This document shows, piece after piece, positions 39,225-48,984 of a DNA stretch of 64,000 nucleotides. A program made the translations under genes and the position numbers. Source of the stretch: Prevotella sp. P5-92. GTDB taxonomy: Bacteria; Bacteroidota; Bacteroidia; Bacteroidales; Bacteroidaceae. The stretch lies in contig NZ_NPJG01000054.1 of assembly GCF_002251245.1 (NCBI RefSeq), forward strand, positions 31,498 to 95,497. The letters run 5' to 3'. The first letter of the stretch is position 1; every line of letters begins with the position of its first letter. The notes beneath the pieces were generated by a model that ran no database searches, was not told the origin of the DNA, and saw only the letters and a program-made list of their open reading frames with translations.

Positions 39225-41360
39225 TTATTCTACAACATACTTCTTGCCGTTCTTTACGACAATACCCTTGAAATTCTTAGATACTGCCTGGCCAGCGAGG
39301 TTGTATGCCTTGCCAGAAACAACGTTGTCATTAGATACGCTGTTGATGCCAGATGGATCTCCGTACTGGTAAGGAGCTGTACCTGCACCTTCCTTAACAT
39401 AGAAGTTGTTTGTGCCAGTCTGGTCGATAAGGCTCTCTGTACCGTCAGCAAGCTTCCAAACGATGTTCTTGATAGTATAGTCGCAAGCGCCCTTGATTTC
39501 AGCCATGTTGAATGCGATAGACTTCATGCCGTCAGCATTAGAACCAACTGTCAAAGTCTTAGAGAAGTGCTGCTCCTCAGTTGTGAAGGTAACATCACCG
39601 ATGCAGTTCCAGTCCTTGTATTCACCTGGATTAACGTGGCACTGTGTAGTAGTCTTAGCCTCTACATTTGCTACATAGTCAAACTCTACGATTGTCTCCT
39701 CACCTGCGGTAAGAGCGCGGTTAGCAACGATGAAGAACTGGTTGTCCCAAGGCTGGCCTTCGCCAACTTGCTCTTCAATTGGATTGCCGTCGTTGTCAGT
39801 TCCGCGCCAGTCTCTCTCCTGACCCTTAACAACTACTACAGTTGGGTTAGGATTGATTTCGATAGGCTCAATGATAGTACCCTCAATCATCTCGAATGCC
39901 ATAGAACTATATTCTGTATCAATATAAATCTTCCAAATACCTGCACCTGGGAGGGTCAGCTTAGCAAGGCTTGCAGGAGCATAATTGAGCCATGTATCAG
40001 GATCATTAACGATTGCACCAGCTGGCTTGAGGGTTGCGCCCTTGAATGCTGCATCATTACCACGTATGGTAGAAATCATTACCTGAGAAACGTAAGCACC
40101 CTTCTCACCTACAGTAGCCTCGAGGGCACCTTCTTCATTCTCAACAAACTCTATAGCATTGTCCAGGTCATAGTCAAGACCCTCAGCAGGGTTGGCACCT
40201 GCAACGAAGTAACCCTCGTCGAGCTTCATGGTTTGCCAAGAGAGGTCGTCGAAATAGAAGTCAACAGCTTCCTTCACGTCAGGATTGAGGTTGAATGCGA
40301 CAGACCAAGCGTTAGCCTGACTTGCATCAATAGTGATAATCTTTTCGAAATTCTGCCATTCTGTTGTGAATTCCACATCACCGATAGCATACCAAATCTG
40401 ATAGTCAGATGGTTTCTGGTGGTGCATCTGGGTGTTTGTCTTACAAGCCTTTGAAGCCTTGTAGCGGAAGCTAACCTTAATCTGTGTACCTTCCTTCCAA
40501 GGCTGCTTCGACTGAATCCAGAACTGGTTGTCCCATGCAGCAGCATCACCCTCGGTGTCAGCAACAGCTCCGTGAACAACGAATACTTTGCTACCGTCAA
40601 CCTCTTCGATATTTGCTGGGAATGGGTCAGAACCGCCAGTCTCTTCGTTTACATTGGTACCCTTCTGCTTAGCCCATGCACAAACCTTGAAGTTATTCTC
40701 CATATCATCGTACTTCACGTCAGCAAGACCCATCTCTGCCCAAGTCTTCTCAGCATCGCCGTTCTCGAGCTGCTCAAGCCATGTGATAGGCTTCTGTGGC
40801 TTCGCGTTGTGACCTACGATGACATACTTCCACTCGATGATGGCAGCAGTGTTAGGCTGTGCGATAAGAGCACAAGAAGTACCGCCAATGCCAGAGACTT
40901 CCATCTCAACCTCAGCCCATTCAGTGCCAACATTTAATGAAGAAGAAACACGCTGGCCATCGCCCCAACCCCACTGGAAATTCACAGGAACTGTACAAGC
41001 CTCAGAGGCCTTAACCATTGCCTTTACAGTGTAAGAGCCGTCAAGCTCTGTAGGTATTCCATCAGCAATGAAATACTGGTGCCATGTACCTTCTTCTTTT
41101 GCAATTCTGTAATACTCAGTGCCGTTGTTTGTCTTAACAATAACGTCACTGGACTTTCCATCTTCATTGTCCGTTGTAACATACTCAAAGTTACCACCCA
41201 TGTCGGTCATAACTCCATCTACCCACTCTGGCACGAATCCCATCACGTAGAATGGGAAACCTGAGTACTTAGAGTAGTCAACTTTGTAGTCTTCTACCCA
41301 CTCTGCCTTTGCTCCCAGGACGCATGTCAAGAGAACAAATAATGTAAATAGTTTCTTCAT
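39225..41360 (-). CDS. Secreted multi-module carbohydrate-binding protein
   Basis: 711 aa with a signal peptide (about 1-19). No catalytic domain is seen. Successive jelly-roll-like modules are visible: residues about 20-190 (GTWHQYF..., VNFQWGWGDG), about 190-400 (AAWDNQFWIQSKQPW ... DFYFDDLSW) and about 535-655 (PWDNQFFIVANRAL ... YTIKNIVWK), with a short SusE/F-like beta domain near 430-530. The WDNQF modules match the second CBM inserted in xyn10C. The tail (AYNLAGQAVSKN... NGKKYVVE) resembles a sorting tail. It lies 39 bp after the GH10-like lipoprotein gene. A surface xylan-binding role is inferred. Confidence 0.8.
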   Translation of the reverse strand: MKKLFTLFVLLTCVLGAKAEWVEDYKVDYSKYSGFPFYVMGFVPEWVDGVMTDMGGNFEYVTTDNEDGKSSDVIVKTNNGTEYYRIAKEEGTWHQYFIADGIPTELDGSYTVKAMVKASEACTVPVNFQWGWGDGQRVSSSLNVGTEWAEVEMEVSGIGGTSCALIAQPNTAAIIEWKYVIVGHNAKPQKPITWLEQLENGDAEKTWAEMGLADVKYDDMENNFKVCAWAKQKGTNVNEETGGSDPFPANIEEVDGSKVFVVHGAVADTEGDAAAWDNQFWIQSKQPWKEGTQIKVSFRYKASKACKTNTQMHHQKPSDYQIWYAIGDVEFTTEWQNFEKIITIDASQANAWSVAFNLNPDVKEAVDFYFDDLSWQTMKLDEGYFVAGANPAEGLDYDLDNAIEFVENEEGALEATVGEKGAYVSQVMISTIRGNDAAFKGATLKPAGAIVNDPDTWLNYAPASLAKLTLPGAGIWKIYIDTEYSSMAFEMIEGTIIEPIEINPNPTVVVVKGQERDWRGTDNDGNPIEEQVGEGQPWDNQFFIVANRALTAGEETIVEFDYVANVEAKTTTQCHVNPGEYKDWNCIGDVTFTTEEQHFSKTLTVGSNADGMKSIAFNMAEIKGACDYTIKNIVWKLADGTESLIDQTGTNNFYVKEGAGTAPYQYGDPSGINSVSNDNVVSGKAYNLAGQAVSKNFKGIVVKNGKKYVVE

Positions 41361-41399
41361 AATTAAATAGGATTAAATTAGTAAAAATATAAAAAGTTA

Positions 41400-43055
41400 T
41401 TAATTTCCGCTGAGAGCGTCGCAGAACGCCTTATAAGTGGCAGTGCGAACCCAGTCCTTACTGTTACTATCTACAGACCACAATCCCACAGGATCGCTGG
41501 TGTCAACCATGTTACCCTTGCACAGACCAGCCTGCTTGTCGCTTGGTATCTTGCTCATATAGCTCTTGATGACATAAGCATAAAAGTCAGCAAGCTTCTG
41601 GCGCTGCTCTTCGGTGATGTCTTTCGCCGATACATTAGCTCCTGTGGCATCCTTATAAGTGATATCAAAGTTTGAAAGACGTATCAGTTTGCCTGTAGAG
41701 ACAAGGTTTTCGAGAAGCTTGTCAAAAGCAGCAACAGTCTCTGCCTGTGTGGCAGCGTCCTCGCTGTAAGAGAGATTGAGCTTGGCATTGATACCGTCAA
41801 TCTTTGCACCCTTTGCGTCCCATACGCCAATCCAATATTTGAGACTCTCAAATCTCTTTTGGTCGGCAAGGCCAGTCTCGCTGATGAAGAACTTCAGTTG
41901 GGCAGGGTCACCATTGCGATTAGTGAATGCTTTGATAGCTGCGTCAGACACCGCTTTGGCATAGTTCTCGCTGCCAAAGACATCCTGCCAGAATATCTTC
42001 TCGGTAGAATGCTTGAGGTCGAGCATACCATTCTCCAATTCTGCCTTAGTGTCAAGTGCCTCGTCGATGAGGTCGAACGACTTGATACGTCCGGCATTGA
42101 TCTTCATCAGTCCGTCGCACCATGCATTAAGGGCATAATTGAGAGTGTCGTTCAGCTCCTGAGCAGTCTGTGGACGATGGTTATCAGGAGTGTGAACTAC
42201 TGAAACATTCTTTATATACACATCACTGTTCAAGTTTCCTTCAACCATGAGGTAACCGGCTGTAGCACCTTCAGCAGGTGTTGCCTCTACAACGACTTTC
42301 ACCCACTTGCCTTTCTTGAGTTCATACAACTTGTCACCTTTGCCTTCCTGGATCTTATTATCAGAGAATGTGCAGACAACAGTTTCGTCTTTGTCAACCT
42401 TGGCATAGAATGTTACGGTATAAGTGCCCAAGAGGTCGATATCGAAGTCCTCGACAATATACACCTTTGAACGCTTAGGAAGCTTCAGGGCATTTTCAGT
42501 ACCGTCATAATTCTTAACGATAGATGGCTTACCTTTCTTTGCAGTACCTGTAAAGGTCTCCATGGTGGTGTAATCAACATACTTGTCCTGGATTGGATCT
42601 ACAGCAATCTCAATAGGCGCTGTAAGTGTGTTCAGCCACTCGTCAGCCTGGTTGGCATTAGCCACGATAGGGCTACCGAACACGTCGCCGCCAATCTCTT
42701 CCACATGGTCGAGAAGGTCCTTCATGTCGAGGAAGTTCATCACTCCCTTTGCGTTGACAATCTTTCCAGACATCAGCGATGTGCCGAAAGCCAGGTTGTC
42801 GAAGTTGGTCATGGCAGCGGCATGAGCAAGTGCCTGTTTGTTGTAATCAGTCACCTTGAGAGTTACACCGAGAGACATGTTAGGATTCTTGCTCCGGTCA
42901 ATATATGACTTGACCGGTGCTAAATCCTTATATGGCTCTGTTATGGTGGGATCGGGCTCTGCTGTGAAATCATCTGTCACATTATAGTCGGCACACGAAA
43001 CAGCGAAAACGCCTGTAGCCAACATCAAGAGACCATTTATAATGTTCTTTTTCAT
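41400..43055 (-). CDS. GH10-fold lipoprotein lacking the catalytic nucleophile
   Basis: 551 aa from ATG 43055 (an ATG two codons earlier is also possible). Lipobox Cys in FAVSCAD (about residue 21). The chain follows xyn10C: YIDRSKNPNMSLG, then a barrel interrupted by a CBM-like insert (about 165-290, VYIKNVSVV), then TLNYALNAWCDGLMK and SFDLIDEALD. The acid/base Glu is kept but sits in DLIDEAL instead of DVVNEA. The nucleophile position reads LSNFD instead of SEFD, so Glu is replaced by Asn, and the AWHSQ segment is gone (PIVANANQ). It is therefore expected to be inactive and to bind xylan at the surface. It follows xusE by 19 bp. Confidence 0.85.
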   Translation of the reverse strand: MKKNIINGLLMLATGVFAVSCADYNVTDDFTAEPDPTITEPYKDLAPVKSYIDRSKNPNMSLGVTLKVTDYNKQALAHAAAMTNFDNLAFGTSLMSGKIVNAKGVMNFLDMKDLLDHVEEIGGDVFGSPIVANANQADEWLNTLTAPIEIAVDPIQDKYVDYTTMETFTGTAKKGKPSIVKNYDGTENALKLPKRSKVYIVEDFDIDLLGTYTVTFYAKVDKDETVVCTFSDNKIQEGKGDKLYELKKGKWVKVVVEATPAEGATAGYLMVEGNLNSDVYIKNVSVVHTPDNHRPQTAQELNDTLNYALNAWCDGLMKINAGRIKSFDLIDEALDTKAELENGMLDLKHSTEKIFWQDVFGSENYAKAVSDAAIKAFTNRNGDPAQLKFFISETGLADQKRFESLKYWIGVWDAKGAKIDGINAKLNLSYSEDAATQAETVAAFDKLLENLVSTGKLIRLSNFDITYKDATGANVSAKDITEEQRQKLADFYAYVIKSYMSKIPSDKQAGLCKGNMVDTSDPVGLWSVDSNSKDWVRTATYKAFCDALSGN

Positions 43056-43074
43056 AATCATTGCCTCCTATTTG

Positions 43075-44196
43075 TTATTTTACATATTTTGGAGAGAAGA
43101 ACTCTCTCTTGTTTGACTCACGGGTCTGAACAACGAGCGTGTCGTTTGTAGATACCTGGATATCCTTGTCGGCGAAGTTCACGTTGTATGACAGACGGAG
43201 GATGTCGCGCTGTACGGGCTGGCCGTTGTTGCTACCCCACTGGTAGTCTTTGTATTCAGGTCTCTCAGTACCTTTTTCAATAAACTCACCAGAGCCAGTC
43301 ACTGTCACACCCTCGTCGTCGGTAGATATTGTACACTGATCGCCATTGAAGGTAAGTATGAGGTTACATGGCACCGAAGCTCCCGAGGTCTTGAACGATA
43401 CGGGGAAGATAGCCTGCTTCATGTTCTTTGTTGAAATACCACACACCTCGTCGTTCTGGTTCACTGGGTTCTCCTTATAATGCTCCTGGTCGGTGTTTAT
43501 AAGCGAGAAGTCCTTGCGTACGACGGTGGTTGTGGCACCCTTCTCAGTCACATTGTCAACACCGCGACGGATATACTTAGCATCCCATGGGTTCTTGTAC
43601 TTCACACAGTAAAGCACATAGTCCTTGGCAAGCACATCCCAGTCACCGGTATTCTGGCGGGCAGGTGTCAAGCCCTCACGTGGAGTACCGGTGAGGATAT
43701 GGTCGATACCACTCACCTTTGTCATCAACAGTGGAATGACGTATGTGCTCTCAATAGCCTTCGGGTCGTTGAAGAAAGCGTCAGTGAACTGCACTTCCAC
43801 ATATCCGCGCTGGTCGCCATTATAAGGGATGGTGTTGCCTACGAGGTTGTAGTATTCCTTCGGCATTGGGCGAACAGGCTCTGATGGGTTTCCACCAGCA
43901 TCCACGAACCAGAGGTTGTCGCAGAGAGACTCATCCACAACGATATCAGCCACAGCGTCACGGCCTTTGTAAGCACCGCCCATAGTTGCCCATATATGGC
44001 ATTTGTGCTCATTGTCGATGGTGTTGTCATAGATATCGTTACCCAGGATGAGCGTGCGCACTGGATACTGATATGCGAAGTAGGCTGTTGTGCCGCCTTC
44101 ATAGTCAGGGAAATCACTCTCTGAATTATAGCAAGACGCTAATGCAAGTGAGAACATTCCCAAAGTTACACCGTATATATATTTCTTCAGTTTCAT
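43075..44196 (-). CDS. xusE: XusE-like lipoprotein (DUF1735-type N-terminus)
   Basis: 373 aa. Lipobox Cys near residue 22 (LALASCYN). The N-terminal half has the DUF1735-like beta domain found in SusE-position proteins (AYFAYQYPVRTLILGND, YVIPLLMTKVSG). The C-terminal half is a second beta-rich domain (about 235-373). It occupies the place of xusE of P. bryantii, directly after xusD (22 bp), and probably binds xylan at the cell surface. The symbol rests on order and type, not on a search. Confidence 0.78.
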   Translation of the reverse strand: MKLKKYIYGVTLGMFSLALASCYNSESDFPDYEGGTTAYFAYQYPVRTLILGNDIYDNTIDNEHKCHIWATMGGAYKGRDAVADIVVDESLCDNLWFVDAGGNPSEPVRPMPKEYYNLVGNTIPYNGDQRGYVEVQFTDAFFNDPKAIESTYVIPLLMTKVSGIDHILTGTPREGLTPARQNTGDWDVLAKDYVLYCVKYKNPWDAKYIRRGVDNVTEKGATTTVVRKDFSLINTDQEHYKENPVNQNDEVCGISTKNMKQAIFPVSFKTSGASVPCNLILTFNGDQCTISTDDEGVTVTGSGEFIEKGTERPEYKDYQWGSNNGQPVQRDILRLSYNVNFADKDIQVSTNDTLVVQTRESNKREFFSPKYVK

Positions 44197-44218
44197 AATA
44201 ATATGTATTTATGCAATT

Positions 44219-46030
44219 TTAACGCCAACCTTTGTTTTGTTTGAGATTGCTCCATTTAAGGACCTCACTCTTTGGAATAGGACCGTACCACTGGTAAGAG
44301 CTGTCGTACTTGCGCTCCTCAACGTCGATCACTTTGTATGAGAGCTCGCCTTCGTCGTTACGGTCAATCATAATACCCTTGACAGTCTCGTTAAGAGGCA
44401 TCTTCCAGCGACGGAGATCCCAGAAGCGCTTGTTCTCGAAGCAAAGCTCGATGCGACGCTCATTGCGGATCAGCTCTGTCATCTTTGCCTGGTCGGCAGC
44501 GCACTCTTCAAGATATGCGTCGCCTTCGGGCAGGTCAAAGCCTATCTCGTCTTTTCCGAGACCAGCACGCTGACGGATAGCCTTTATCACGTCGTAAGCG
44601 GTGAAGCCAACACCTGTCGGGTCAGCCTTTGGTCCCCATGCGTCGTTAGCAGCCTCTGCGTATGCGAGGAACATTTCCGTATAGCGTATGCGAGGATAGA
44701 TGTGATACTGCTCGACGAGAGAACTTTGCAACGGACTTACCTTTTCGTTGAGGAGCTTCTTCATGTAGTATCCTGTACGTGTAGATGTATTGCCGTAGTT
44801 GATGTTGTCAAGCGACTCGTCCTTGTCGTTAGGATATGTACCTGTGATAATCAAGGTATTTCTGAATGTAACACCGTTATAGAGGATGTCATCGCTAAGA
44901 CGAGGGTCACGATTTGCGTATGGGTTCTTTGGGTCGTAGCCAGACTTTGGATCTGTTATAGGCCTACCGCTACGCATTGGGAACGCGTCAACAAGATTCT
45001 GTGAAGGATTAACACGACCGTTGCCATAGAGCGTTGGAGGGAAGTTCTCCCTTTCCTGATTTGCATCCTTGCTACGGTCAGCACGCCACAAGATCTCAGG
45101 CATTTCCGATGCACTTGGATCGAGTTTGCTATGGTTCTTGTACCATATTGAGCCGTCTTTGTCAAATCCGTTCAATCCGTCGATACGTTTGAGGACGTTA
45201 GCGCAAAGCACTGCTGCCTCGGCAGAAGTCACGCCACTCTGGTCACGGAATGCGGGGCTGGCAGCGAGAAGGGCTACCTGTGCCTTGATGGCCTCGGCAA
45301 TCTTGCCTGACATAAGTCCTTTAGACCTTGAACCGAACACGAGGTTATAACCTGTTGACTCAGCACCTAACTCCTTGTACTTTGCAGGAATCTCGTCAAC
45401 CGAAAGATCCACATAGTCGGTAGGAAGGTATTTCATAGCACTGTCGCAGTCGGCGAAGCACTGCTTCACGCAGTCAGAGAAGAGGGCGCGTGGCTGGTTG
45501 AAGTCAGAGCTACCGTCTTCTGGCTCGGTCAACAGAGGCACACCATAGAGCTGATCGTCATCAGCATATCCTCCGTGGGCCTGAAGCAGATAATAATAGA
45601 AGAGGGCGCGTAGGCCATAAGCCTCACCTTTCTGACGGTCGATGAACATCTGCTGCTTTGAAGCCGCACTGGGAGCCCACTTTACCTTGTCAACGATAGT
45701 AAGGAACTTGTTGACATACTGGATACCATCCTTACAGCTGTTCCACTGAGACATCGGGTCGTTGTCAGCTGCCCATGTACCCGTCGCCATATTCAGGAAA
45801 CTGCTGTTTGTATTGTTTGTAACAGCATCATCAGTGGCAACGTCAGTCTGCGTGGAGGTAGCGTATGGAAGACGGCTATAGCCGTACATCAGCAGACCAG
45901 CAGCATACTTTGACTCCTCGTACATGGCATCCTCCTGACGGTTGTTCTCGTCAGCAGGTGCGAACATGTCCTGACATGAACTCAGGGTCAGGAGTGCCGT
46001 CAAATACAATATAATATTTTTTGTCTTCAT
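44219..46030 (-). CDS. xusD: SusD-like outer-membrane lipoprotein
   Basis: 603 aa. Lipobox Cys near 19 (LTLSSCQD). TPR-like SusD fold with EAYGLRALFYYYLLQAHGG (about 130), the RagB/SusD C-terminal signature YTEMFLAYAEAANDAWG, and ERRIELCFENKRFWDLRRW near 540. It caps the XusC receptor and delivers oligosaccharide. It lies 19 bp after xusC. Confidence 0.92.
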   Translation of the reverse strand: MKTKNIILYLTALLTLSSCQDMFAPADENNRQEDAMYEESKYAAGLLMYGYSRLPYATSTQTDVATDDAVTNNTNSSFLNMATGTWAADNDPMSQWNSCKDGIQYVNKFLTIVDKVKWAPSAASKQQMFIDRQKGEAYGLRALFYYYLLQAHGGYADDDQLYGVPLLTEPEDGSSDFNQPRALFSDCVKQCFADCDSAMKYLPTDYVDLSVDEIPAKYKELGAESTGYNLVFGSRSKGLMSGKIAEAIKAQVALLAASPAFRDQSGVTSAEAAVLCANVLKRIDGLNGFDKDGSIWYKNHSKLDPSASEMPEILWRADRSKDANQERENFPPTLYGNGRVNPSQNLVDAFPMRSGRPITDPKSGYDPKNPYANRDPRLSDDILYNGVTFRNTLIITGTYPNDKDESLDNINYGNTSTRTGYYMKKLLNEKVSPLQSSLVEQYHIYPRIRYTEMFLAYAEAANDAWGPKADPTGVGFTAYDVIKAIRQRAGLGKDEIGFDLPEGDAYLEECAADQAKMTELIRNERRIELCFENKRFWDLRRWKMPLNETVKGIMIDRNDEGELSYKVIDVEERKYDSSYQWYGPIPKSEVLKWSNLKQNKGWR

Positions 46031-46049
46031 TTTATATTCCTTTATTATT

Positions 46050-48947
46050 TTAGAGAGTTACCTTAACACCGAGGTTGTAGAAACGTGTCTGAGGAGCATG
46101 ACCCACGTTGGTCTCAAATATCTTGCGATGCTTTGAAATAGTGAGCAGGTCGCTTCCGCTCAGATAAATCGAGAGAGCCTTTACATACTTGCTATTAAGT
46201 ATTTCCTTGGGGAAATCATAGGTTAGCTGTACCTTACGCAGGTTGAAGCGGTCGGTGCTGATGAGCCAGAATGTAGAAGCAGCCGCGTTGTTGGCTGAAG
46301 CGAGTGTGGTCAGACGTGGGTGTGTAGCTACGTCGGCTGTCTCTGGAGTCCAGCGTCCGCGAGCATTCACCGAGTATTTGCTCTCGCCGCTCATATAATA
46401 GTAAGGGCCGTTGTTGACTGTCTCACCTCCGAACTGTCCGTTACCGAGCATGAAGAGAGTGAAGTCCTTGTACTTGAGAGTGAGGTTGATACCAAGGTGA
46501 AGCGGAGAGCTCCATGTGCCAAGGTCAACGCGGTCGTTAGTGTCAAGTACACCGTCACCGTTCACATCCTCATACTTCAGGTCACCAGGCTGGATGGTAC
46601 CGCCAATCTTCGGTGTCGGGAGTTCGCTCTTGAGTGTGAGCTTGCCTGTCTCCTCGTTCTTGTTGAAGTCGTCGTATGTATAGAATCCCAAGCAGTTGTA
46701 ACCACGGATGGCATCGAGTGCGTGTCCCTCTACGCGGAGGTTATCGAATTCCACAATCTCGTCAAACTTCTTGTAGTTGGTCTTGACATACGAACCGACA
46801 ACTCCCAATGTGGCATGAACCTTACCCAACTGCTTCTGTGCTGTCACGCTAAAGTCAATACCCTTGCGGTTCTGGATGTTGTTGTTGATAGCTGGCTTGA
46901 ATGTGCTACCGTTGATACCACCGGAAAGGTGTGATGGGAACATCGAGGGGTTCTTGATGATGAAGCCATCCATATCAGAGTTGAAGAAGGTGAGGTCTGC
47001 AGAAATCAGCTTGTTGAAGAACGAGCCGCGCAGACTTACCGAGAACTCCTTACGATGGATGAAGTCGAGGGCAGGGTTGCTACCTATTGTAGAATAGGTG
47101 ATGTCAGAGTGATTACCCTCATTCCATGAGAAGTTGCCTCCGCCAGTCTTCCACTGTGCATCATAGAGATAGTAGTACTGGTAGTTCTGGTCGCCCATAT
47201 ACACGTCGATATCCTCATTCAGGTCGCTGTATGATGCGCTGAGCATCAGGTCGTCAACGAAGCTGTCTTTCATGAAGCTCTCCTTGGCAATGTTCCAACC
47301 CAATGTGAACGACGGTGAGATAGCGTTACGGTTGCCTTCAGCTAAGCGTGAAGAATGTACTCCTACCAATGCCACCTCGGCAAAGTAACGGTTCATAAAG
47401 TCGTAACCTCCGAGAAGTCCAACGTTGAAGTTGGTGTAACGGTGATATGTACCACTTGATGTTGTGGTGTACATATTTCCGAGCAGCATACCTGTCACAT
47501 GGTGCTTGCCGCCGAAGGTGTGGTCGTAGTCAAAATGTCCGTTCCAGCTGATGGTCTGGCGATATTTTGAGTTTGACATAACCATGTGACCGCTCACGAT
47601 CTCGTCGTTCTGCTGGGTAAGACCTACGATGATGTCGTTGGTGTTATAGTTACTCCATGTAGGAATGAACACAGCATACTTGTTGTCGTAGGAAAGGTTG
47701 TAACTTGCAGCATAGTCGATGGCGAACTGAGTCTTGAACGACAAGCCATTGACAAACTTATTCAAGTCGTAGATAAGACCAGCATCGAACTGGAACTGAC
47801 GGCTAACGCCCGTTGTCTTACCGCCGAAATAGCAGTCGGCGATGGCGTTGGTCTGATTAGTCTTTGTACCTCCAGGGAAATATTTTCCGTCAAGGAGATT
47901 GAGCGACTTACCAAGAATAGCAAGAGCGTTGGATGCGTATGGATCCACCATATCAATCGGAATCAGAGGTGCCGCATTCTCTGGGAAGTTTGGACGCATG
48001 TTTGCAGCCTCGCCCCAGAAGTCGCCTTTGTTCACATGATTATTATAGAATGTGGCGCTTGCATTAGCAAAACACTTGATAAGCTTGTTGAGCGTGAGAT
48101 CGACATTACCACGAACGCTGAAACGGTCGGTATAGTTTTCTGTCGCCTTACCGAAGTTCAGGAGGTCCTCACTACGATAGTAGTTGATGTTCGTGTAGAA
48201 ATGTGCACGCTGGCTACCACCCTGAATCTCTGCTGTAGCCTCCGAACGGTTATATGCCTTGCGGACATACTCGTCCGAGTAGTAGTTCACGTTTGGATAA
48301 CGGTAGGGATTCAATCCTGCTGCGTGATTATATATATCCTGCTGCGAATATCTTGGATCGAGTCCGTCGTTGGCACGAGCCTCATTATATAAGGTCATGT
48401 ACTCAGCCGAACCGATATACTCTGGGAATGCCTTTGCCACGTGGAAACCGGTGTTGGCATTTATTTCCACCTGCAAGCCATCAACCTTACCGCGCTTGGT
48501 GGTGATGAGAATAGCACCCTTGGCAGCCTTCGGACCGTAGAGGGCCACAGCCTGTGCGCCCTTGAGGAAAGTAACCTGTTCTATCTCAGAAGGAAGCACG
48601 TTGTTTGAAGGGCGCTTCACACCGTCAATGATTACAACTGGTAAGTTGGAGTTATCGTTAGTGTCGAGCTGATCGGTGTCCATGCCCCAGAGGCTGCTAC
48701 CGTTCCATCCACCCACGAGCGCATACAGGTCTTCGAGACTGCTCATGGTATAGTCCTTCTTCTGCAGCTCTTCCATGTCAACGTATGCGACACCTCCGAG
48801 GAGCTGGTCGGCATCCTTGTCACGGAATGCGACATGGACTTTCTTTTTTGCCTGGACAGAGTCGCCATTGGAGGTCTGGGCATTGACCGCTAATGGTGAA
48901 GCTGCCACCATGGCAAGGAGGAATATGTTTGTTTTAATTCTTTTCAT
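46050..48947 (-). CDS. xusC: SusC-like TonB-dependent receptor without N-terminal extension
   Basis: 965 aa, signal peptide about 1-23. Unlike the other two SusC proteins here it lacks the carboxypeptidase D-like domain: the plug begins near residue 50 (EELQKKDYTMSSLEDLYALV, then VVIIDGVKRPS and AILITTKRGK near 150). The C-terminal end is a typical aromatic barrel strand (TRFYNLGVKVTL). It pairs with the SusD-like protein that follows. Spacing is 37 bp after xusB. Confidence 0.92.
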   Translation of the reverse strand: MKRIKTNIFLLAMVAASPLAVNAQTSNGDSVQAKKKVHVAFRDKDADQLLGGVAYVDMEELQKKDYTMSSLEDLYALVGGWNGSSLWGMDTDQLDTNDNSNLPVVIIDGVKRPSNNVLPSEIEQVTFLKGAQAVALYGPKAAKGAILITTKRGKVDGLQVEINANTGFHVAKAFPEYIGSAEYMTLYNEARANDGLDPRYSQQDIYNHAAGLNPYRYPNVNYYSDEYVRKAYNRSEATAEIQGGSQRAHFYTNINYYRSEDLLNFGKATENYTDRFSVRGNVDLTLNKLIKCFANASATFYNNHVNKGDFWGEAANMRPNFPENAAPLIPIDMVDPYASNALAILGKSLNLLDGKYFPGGTKTNQTNAIADCYFGGKTTGVSRQFQFDAGLIYDLNKFVNGLSFKTQFAIDYAASYNLSYDNKYAVFIPTWSNYNTNDIIVGLTQQNDEIVSGHMVMSNSKYRQTISWNGHFDYDHTFGGKHHVTGMLLGNMYTTTSSGTYHRYTNFNVGLLGGYDFMNRYFAEVALVGVHSSRLAEGNRNAISPSFTLGWNIAKESFMKDSFVDDLMLSASYSDLNEDIDVYMGDQNYQYYYLYDAQWKTGGGNFSWNEGNHSDITYSTIGSNPALDFIHRKEFSVSLRGSFFNKLISADLTFFNSDMDGFIIKNPSMFPSHLSGGINGSTFKPAINNNIQNRKGIDFSVTAQKQLGKVHATLGVVGSYVKTNYKKFDEIVEFDNLRVEGHALDAIRGYNCLGFYTYDDFNKNEETGKLTLKSELPTPKIGGTIQPGDLKYEDVNGDGVLDTNDRVDLGTWSSPLHLGINLTLKYKDFTLFMLGNGQFGGETVNNGPYYYMSGESKYSVNARGRWTPETADVATHPRLTTLASANNAAASTFWLISTDRFNLRKVQLTYDFPKEILNSKYVKALSIYLSGSDLLTISKHRKIFETNVGHAPQTRFYNLGVKVTL

Positions 48948-48984
48948 AAGATTATTCTATTATCTATTATAATTGGCATTGTCA

